A DNA stretch of 64,000 nt from Tubiluchus corallicola (taxonomy: Eukaryota; Priapulida; Priapulimorpha; Priapulimorphida; Tubiluchidae), in assembly GCA_030141605.1 (NCBI GenBank), contig JAQGDQ010000096.1, positions 124,001 through 188,000 on the forward strand, in the 5' to 3' direction. The translations under genes and the position numbers were made by a program. The notes under the pieces are model-generated. The model ran no database searches. It saw only the letters and a list, made by a program, of their open reading frames with translations, and was not told the DNA's origin. This document shows positions 1-64,000 of the stretch, piece by piece (positions within the stretch are counted from its first letter, which is position 1; each line of letters begins with the position of its first letter).

Positions 1-41799
<41,799 letters not shown>

Positions 41800-42159
41800 A
41801 TCTACAGTAAGACAGGCTATATCAAATTTATGCAGCCAGGCACTTTCTTCAAGCTCAGTGTGGTCATCTTGTCTTTAACAATTCTTTCAAAAATATAGAT
41901 GGCCGTGTCAGTTTGAATATGTACCCATACTGCAAAGATATAACAAACTGTTTAGCGATAACACAGAACATAAATATTTATAAACTACATTGAGTAAAAC
42001 AATACTAGAATCTTTCAAGATTAAGCTCTTTAATTATCTACGTGCACAAAGGCAAAACACAAGCGAAACAAAATTTATGCTAATGAAAGTTAAACTACCA
42101 AAACCATAACAAGCAAATTTTAATGCCTTTTACAAACCGAACTCTCGTAAGTTGGCTTA

Positions 42160-42430
42160 TGTCATGAAAGACAAGTACGAAAAAAGCTATCTTGTCCGTT
42201 ACAGCAACATGGCCGACTTTTTCATCTTACACTTCTTGAAGTTACAGCACCGAGTCCGATACTAAAATTTACTGAACTTTTGCTGAAGTTCGAACTTCTG
42301 ACACAAATAAAACCAGTGGTAAAGCAAAGCCACTAAGTCCAACACTGCGCAGTCACTGGATGCACAATCTGCGCAACTCTCTGCTCACAAGTCCAACGCA
42401 ACGTCTACAAATCGCCTCGTTTACGCTTTG
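42160..42430 (-). promoter_or_regulatory. Candidate promoter region of the MPRIP-like gene
   Basis: A local cluster of CpG dinucleotides in otherwise CpG-poor DNA, 0.4-0.6 kb upstream of the start codon. It includes CAACATGGCCGAC at about 42205, similar to a YY1-type AAnATGGCnGC site. No TATA box is convincing. Inference from position and base content only. Confidence 0.3.
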
Positions 42431-42659
42431 GCCTGATTTTATTTCATCTTTGGCTTAGTGCCTTAGATACCAAATATACTTGTAAAAGTAACAAATCAAC
42501 AATTATGTTATGGCGCTATACTTAGAAATAATATAAAAACAGTGAATTATAAAATAAGCATGGTACAATTATTAGATGTTTCAAGAGAGAGTTTGATGGA
42601 CAGAATATGGCAGATTGTGTTAAACCTGTAAGTCTGTAACGTGCCCTGGACTGCTTAAA

Positions 42660-42735
42660 GATGCTGCACTGTAGTAGTAGTGGTGGTGGTGGTGTTGGTG
42701 TTGGCAGTGGTGGCAGCAGAAGCAGCAGCTCTAGT
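42660..42735. repeat. Short (GTN)n/(CAG)-like microsatellite
   Basis: GTAGTAGTAGTGGTGGTGGT followed by GTTG and CAG-type units. Same motif family as the big intronic satellite, in the intergenic spacer. Confidence 0.8.
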
Positions 42736-43392
42736 AGACCTCTCAATGACTAGAGAACTTTCTAATTCATTATTAACAACATTGCTGTGCCACCTAGGAA
42801 TCGATTCGTAGCAAAGATGGAGCACGAGAAGTAGATGATGAAATGTCTGAAATGGTGTGTGAAAGTTTCCAGCTATCTTTTGTATCATATTTAAATGGAT
42901 TGTGGTCAGAGATCATGGCTTGGCGTGTTACTATAGCAACAGTGCAGCAATTTCAATTAAGCTTTGGAAAAGTTATGGGTGTAACTGCAGGTACAAGTCC
43001 TACATGTGAAACGTCACCCTAAAAATTCTGACTGTGTTGGACTTTAAGTAGTGCTCCACCTCCAAATTATTAGATAGTTTTTGCAAAAATCAGTAAGAGA
43101 TAAGCTCAGATACAAGAAAGGTGACTTCAATTTTGCAAAATGCAAACTGTACTCCACTGGACAGTATTGGTTGGGCACCACATTCACCACGTTTGAGATG
43201 AGATGTGCACGCATAGATATAACCACTAACTGAGAACGACATGCACCCATAGATATTGCCACTAATTTAATATGACAACATAATCCTTTTAAACAGCATA
43301 GGTAGGGAGGGACATACATGGCCAGATAAAAGAAGCAAGCCACATGGCACTACCACAACAGACTCTACCACACAAACATCAGTAGAATAGCA

Positions 43393-43632
43393 TTAGCAAT
43401 TAAAGTACCACACAGCATCCCCTACTGGTCCAATAAGAATTGAAATTGCTGGAAATGACAACCTTTCTAATATAAGATCCCCCGACTTCCCAAGTTCTGG
43501 AATTTTAATTATGCCATCATGTGTATCTGCCATCCTTCCATAATTAGAATTTAAGCCAGTTATACCTAAACCACTCTGAGAAGCCTTAATGGCAAAACCT
43601 TTGGCGATGGCATTTATGTAGAAGAGAAACAA
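43393..43632 (-). other. Unidentified 79-residue open frame
   Basis: Frame with INAIAKGFAIKASQSGLGIT, YGRMADTHDGIIKIPELGKS and LSFPAISILIGPVGDA. Composition is protein-like rather than low-complexity. I do not recognise it. It begins inside an inverted repeat shared with the adjacent plus-strand LINE fragment. It may be an exon, a pseudogene piece or chance. Confidence 0.25.
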
Positions 43633-44445
43633 GCACTGCCCAAGGATCTGTACTTAGGCCGTGAATATTCCTCTTCTACATAAATGATATCATTGAAGGC
43701 AGGCGGTCCAAAGTGCTCCTGTTTACTGGTGATACCATGTCTTACTTAGCAATAAAGAATGAACAAATTGCTAGAATTCTTCAAGAGGATACTTCAGGAT
43801 AATCTTGCAGCCTGGTCAAGCAAATGGAGATGGAATTTCATCCTGACGAGTGTGAGGAACCCAGTGAGATGCCAATATTATATATGCATCAGAGGTGGAA
43901 TCATGCTCTCAGGTGGACTCACCACGTAGATCGGATTACATTTAAAGCTAACCCTATTCTTGGCTTTTTACAACAAAATATTGATGTCAACAATGCACAA
44001 ATTAAAGAATGGGCATACATGAACCTAGTGCACCCGAAGCTTGAGTATAGCCAGACTGTTTGGGATCCACACACAGTTTTTAGTAGCAAAGTTGGAATCA
44101 GTTCAGACAAGAGCTGTTAGGTTTACCCTGAACCGGTACAGGAGAACATCAAGTGTGACTGCCTTGATGACAGAGCGATGCTGGATGGCTAGGCTTGTAA
44201 TGTTTTACAAAATCTACAACCATCTATAGTAGCTGTTGATATACCTCTCCAGCCAAAATAAGAACGCTAACCCGTCACGTACGGGAAATTTATATTTGCA
44301 TACAACATATCATATTCTACTTGCAATTATCACCTTCACCCTTTTTCCCCCATGCACCGCAAAGGAATGGAATCACCTTCCAGAGTCATCAGTCCAACTT
44401 GGCATTCTCAATTTTTTCAGGAGTGCCATACACTTGATTTAACTA
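43630..44445 (+). mobile_element. Decayed CR1/jockey-like LINE reverse-transcriptase fragment
   Basis: In order across frames: AQGSVLRP and FLFYINDI (RT motif B region), LLFTGDTMSYLA (the F/YxDD catalytic box, here FTGD with the first Asp lost), MEFHPDECE, GFLQQNIDVNNAQIKEWAYM, LVHPKLEYSQTVWDPHT, TRAVRFTLNRYRRTSSVT, LVMFYKIYNHL and EWNHLPESSVQ. This is the standard order in CR1/Rex-like ORF2 proteins. Frameshifts and stops show it is dead. Confidence 0.85.
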
Positions 44446-45747
44446 AATTAAGGTAATCCATCTTAATAATTTGTTGAGTGCGGTGTAGTGTAGGGTGTGG
44501 AACCTGGCACTACCTTGGCGAGCTTGGAGATATTTTTATTTCTCTTATTATGCACCACTGTAAATAGTTTTATCTGCCACGTTTTGCATTTGCCAGCCTT
44601 TTTAAAAAAATTAAAGCACAGCCATGTGTTAGAGCCTTCAATAATGATGAAGTTAATACATTATCACGAAGAAGAAAAACACATTTAGCCATTTATTTGA
44701 GATCATTTGGATACTCGGCTACTGTAACAGATGTATTAATTTTTTCATTGTTACATTTTTGCATACAGTAATCATACAGACATCTTGATTTTTTGAATCG
44801 TAGCAGCTAATCGACGTATGAGCAAGGATTGAGTTTACTGCTTTCACTGATTGAAAAAATAAATACTGCCATTTATTTGGGTTGATTTGGATACCAGAGG
44901 GCCGTTCGAGGTAATTCAAGTAATTCTTGCATTTTCGTTGACCATCTTGGTTTTTGTTCTCCATTAAATTGTTTTTTCCTGTTAACACATTGGCAGTGTT
45001 TTGGAGCATAACATATATATCAAAATTAGTAAACTAATTGCACTAAATCCTAGAAAGGCAATTAAAGTGACACAATTGTCATTAGTGCAAACAGAAATAG
45101 ACATTGTTTAACATATAAAGCGCTGCAAAGTAGTTTGTTTATTGATCTGTATTTATTACTGTAAGTATTATGTTTTTAAATACACTATAATTTTCCATCT
45201 TACTGGCTATACTTTTTATGAGATTTTAATCATGTTACAAATTTTAATAATGTTTTTTAATCTCAATTTATTTTTATAATTTCAATATACCAACAGTCTA
45301 ATATAAGCTGCTGAAAATCAATTAAAAGTCAAACAAGAGGTTAGAAGATATCTAATTAATAGAACGGCTGAGGGAAAATTTCGTATCTTTACTATAGTTA
45401 TTTACTGCATAAGCAAACGCGTCCTTATAAATTAGATTTTTGTACTTGTAATATGACTAATGGTCAAGGTATTTTTTTATCATCATGTATCTATAGTTGT
45501 ACACTTTAAATGTCAAATCCATTAACAACGTCAAAATAATAATTTTACCGTGGCCATAATTTTATTAACACTAATCTACAGAGTGTAATAAATTAAAAAT
45601 GTAACCAAAATGTGAGAATTCTATGAGACTTTCTGTGAGATTCAGTATGCGTGTACCCCCATTTTACTCGCTTAAATCGCCATTACTAAGCAAGAAAAGT
45701 CCACTGCACAAACTGAGGCAAGTATAAAACACGTTAATCGTTCGTTC
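44446..45747. other. Intergenic spacer, no recognised element
   Basis: AT-rich, no supported frame. Possibly continues the 3' part of the LINE relic just left of it. Confidence 0.4.
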
Positions 45748-45829
45748 GGTAGCGTGGCCGAGTGGTCTAAGGCGCTGGTTTTAGGCACCAGTCTCTGCGG
45801 AGGCGTGGGTTCGAATCCCACCGCTGCCA
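45748..45829 (+). tRNA. tRNA-Leu (anticodon UAG)
   Basis: 82 nt, intronless. Acceptor stem GGTAGCG/CGCTGCC with one G-T pair and discriminator A; A-box-like TGGCCGAGTGG; anticodon stem CTGGT/ACCAG enclosing TTTAGGC, giving anticodon TAG (reads CUA). Long variable arm typical of Leu. T arm GTGGGTTCGAATCCCAC with B box GGTTCGAATCC. A short T run lies about 10 nt downstream. All arms pair, so it looks functional. Confidence 0.95.
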
Positions 45830-46560
45830 ATTCGCGATTTTGTGCCTGCCTCCTTTTTCTTTATTTAGTGGCATTTACTCTATTTTCCAATAATGAACAA
45901 TAGAAAAACTTTATATGTGGTCCCTCATCCAATAAAGTTTGAATAGGTCTCACAGATAAATACTTGTACCGTCCGTACAAAGGTGCAAACAGCTAAATAA
46001 AAAATTGGAAAACTCATGCAAAGAGAAATGCGTTGAACATATGTTTACAATTCCAAACTTCCAATGTAATGATTGCAAAGTGAGGAAATGCAGAGCAAGG
46101 GCCCATACAAACTATTATTACAGAAATAGAAGTTCAAGTCTAGGCTATATTGCAAGTTTTCGTTTTTCTCATCTTTCAAATTTGGCATCAAAATTAAATT
46201 AATTGCTGGTTGTAACTTTATACCTTCACCAGAACTGGATAGCCTTGCCAGTGCTTATAACAAACAATATAAATGTGCCTATGGATGCCAAAATTCGGAC
46301 TAATTATGAACTAACCAATGCAGTAATGATACACTAAACAGCAAAAAGTGACTTCTGCCTTAAACTGTAAAATATACTGTTGATGTATATATTTAATATA
46401 CAGTTGCAGAAGCATTTTAAATCTCTCCCAACAGGAAACTCATCATCATGAAACTCTGTTTTTCACAGTTTTTTTATTGGAAGTGAACTCACTAAACAAG
46501 AACTAAACCTTCTAATATGATTAATACTATACACAAAAAAAATGCAGATGTGTAGAATTT
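45830..46560. other. Spacer between tRNA-Leu and the ABL 3' end
   Basis: AT-rich, no supported gene. Confidence 0.4.
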
Positions 46561-46579
46561 AAATATGATCATAGATCAC

Positions 46580-46621
46580 TTTATTTATTACACGATTGTA
46601 CTTGGTAAATCATTGTTTATT
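46580..46621 (-). terminator. Candidate ABL polyadenylation signals
   Basis: Minus-strand AATAAA hexamers at 46616-46621 and 46580-46585 (overlapping second copy at 46584-46589), 113-155 nt after the ABL stop codon. Position is plausible for a short 3' UTR; usage unknown. Confidence 0.45.
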
Positions 46622-46733
46622 TACACCTTGATGTTTGTCTACAGGTCATAAATAAAGGAAGAGATGTTGTATTAAAATGCAAAGATAATTAAATACTTTA
46701 CAAACCACAGAATGTACACACAACAACATTTAG

Positions 46734-62560
<15,827 letters not shown>

Positions 62561-62930
62561 AAGCCTAATAACACATCATATAACACGCAAGCAGCGATTT
62601 ACTGTAAAATATGCCAATTAATAAATTTACGGTTAATAATTTTTACATTTCTGAGTGTAAAACTGATAACATTCCTAATTTTGTAAATGCTAATAAAATA
62701 ATACAGGAATCATAACGCAAAAACTGAGAAACAAGAGCACAACATGTGATGATGTCATAGGGATATAGGCAAGCGCAGTACCAACCAGCAACCATAGATT
62801 CTAAAATGGTTTAGTTCAGTCCATAGTTCAACCAGAAAGCTTTAATTTTTTTGGTTTCAAGGACTTCAACCAATAATCTGTCTGATTTAACTTTTTCTCA
62901 CTTGACATGTATTTGACTGCATAATGCAGG
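62561..62930. promoter_or_regulatory. Region upstream of ABL exon 1 (5' UTR/promoter candidate)
   Basis: 370 bp, AT-rich, no convincing TATA box or initiator. A possible acceptor (TTATTAG) just before the ATG would allow a further 5' untranslated exon. Assigned by position only. Confidence 0.25.
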
Positions 62931-63680
62931 CCTACATGTATTTTGTTTCTCTTATACATAGGGTGTAACATAACATTTCGCTGGAACAAGTACTATAGAA
63001 ATCGGATTTGAATCGAACTGAATTTCAGGCTACCGAATTCGAATTATGATGAATTCGAATTCAGTATTAAAATTTTTCGAATAAACTACGAATTTTTAAT
63101 AAAGCTAACAGTAAAACTCGATTTATTTTTGTAGATTGGCACCACTCACCTATCACCAAGACTATAATGACTAATTTGTGTAGCTAATATTAAGAATTAC
63201 AGTGGAAGTAGTTTGATGCACTTAACAATCTAATAACTCTACTTTTGCTTGTTGTTTTTAAGTGACGTGTTTGAGATTAGTTACTGTTTCTTATTTATTT
63301 AGTAGCCTACATGTATTTTGTTTCTCTTATACATAGGGTGTAACATAACATTTCGCTGGAACAAGTACTATAGAAATCGGATTTGAATCGAACTGAATTT
63401 CAGGCTTCCGAATTCGAATTATGATGAATTCGAATTCAGTATTAAAATTTTTCGAATAAACTACGAATTTTTAATAAAGCTAACAGTAAAACTCAATTTA
63501 TTTTTGTAGATTGGCACCACTCATCTATCACCAAGACTATAATGACTGATTTGTGTAGCTAATATTAAGAATTACAGTGGAAGTAGTTTGATGCACTTAA
63601 CAATCTAATAACTCTACTTTTGCTTGTTGTTTTTAAGTGGCGTGTTTGAGATTAGTTACTGTTTCTTATTTATTTAGTAG
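62931..63680. repeat. 375-bp tandem duplication, two copies
   Basis: 62931-63305 and 63306-63680 are the same sequence with about five differences (about 98.7% identity by my count). Each copy holds a perfect 11-bp-stem, 6-nt-loop inverted repeat GAATTCGAATT-ATGATG-AATTCGAATTC (63035-63062 and 63410-63437). No coding frame. Confidence 0.97.
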
Positions 63681-64000
63681 CCTTAAATAATGTTTAACTG
63701 CACGTCCTACAAGTTGCTTCTGAAAATTAATATAGACTTAAAGGATATTAAATAATTATTTAGTCGTGTGCAAAGGCCATGCTAACAGCACAAATATTTT
63801 CTGAAATTTAATTACTATAATGAATCCGCAATCCAAACTTCAGAAGGAAGCTTATCGCCAATGCTGACGAAATTTTCACACTCAGTACTTATTTTCTTTT
63901 TACTGCAGCTTACAAAGTAGCGCATAATTGCTTTGGTTCTATAGTAAAAAAATAATAGATATTTTGAAAAATAGTCCACAAAAATCTTGGCTAAATTGTT
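63681..64000. other. Right edge, no recognised feature
   Basis: AT-rich non-coding sequence. Confidence 0.5.

Overview
The window is metazoan nuclear DNA: AT-rich, with spliced genes (GT-AG introns, one GC-AG), a nuclear tRNA, decayed LINEs, cut-and-paste DNA transposons and very large satellites. Two protein-coding genes were rebuilt exon by exon by following open frames, splice signals and phase. Both lie on the minus strand in the same orientation. Kinase and SH2 exons of ABL have the sizes I recall for vertebrate ABL1, so the genome has kept ancestral introns. That fits a slowly evolving invertebrate (mollusc, annelid, cnidarian, sponge or basal deuterostome) better than a fly or nematode. 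The species cannot be named from the sequence.

Right third (62560 down to 46734): a complete ABL tyrosine kinase gene with 13 coding exons and 1139 residues. It has an N-terminal Gly2 myristoylation signal, SH3, SH2, a PxxP-bearing linker, an active-looking kinase domain, a long tail with SH3-binding PxxP motifs and a C-terminal F-actin-binding domain. Upstream, at 62931-63680, is a recent 375-bp tandem duplication.

Middle (41800-46733): a 4.9-kb intergenic spacer with an intact tRNA-Leu(UAG), a decayed LINE reverse-transcriptase fragment, a perfect inverted repeat and one unidentified 79-residue frame. A CpG-containing stretch near 42160-42430 is a plausible promoter for the left gene.

Left two thirds (41799 down past base 1): a gene of the MPRIP (myosin phosphatase Rho-interacting protein) / Drosophila outspread family. 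Eighteen coding exons give 2246 residues before the window edge: a Cys-rich N-terminal motif, PH1, a Ser/Arg-rich linker, PH2, a 1164-residue coiled-coil region from one 3492-nt exon, and the start of the conserved C-terminal coiled coil. Its introns hold most of the unusual DNA: a 2.7-kb, 35-bp-unit minisatellite with a trimeric higher-order structure; about 2.7 kb of (GTN)n trinucleotide satellite including about 34 GCA units; three hAT-type elements with target-site duplications; a pogo/Tigger-type element encoding only a DNA-binding HTH; a fold-back repeat; and LINE relics.

Both proteins act on the actin cytoskeleton. ABL signals to and binds F-actin. MPRIP-type proteins scaffold RhoA and myosin phosphatase on F-actin. 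Their adjacency is a microsynteny observation, not evidence of co-regulation. I found no clearly new functional system. The strongest unusual features are the giant coiled-coil exon with its CxxC pair and the structured intronic satellites.
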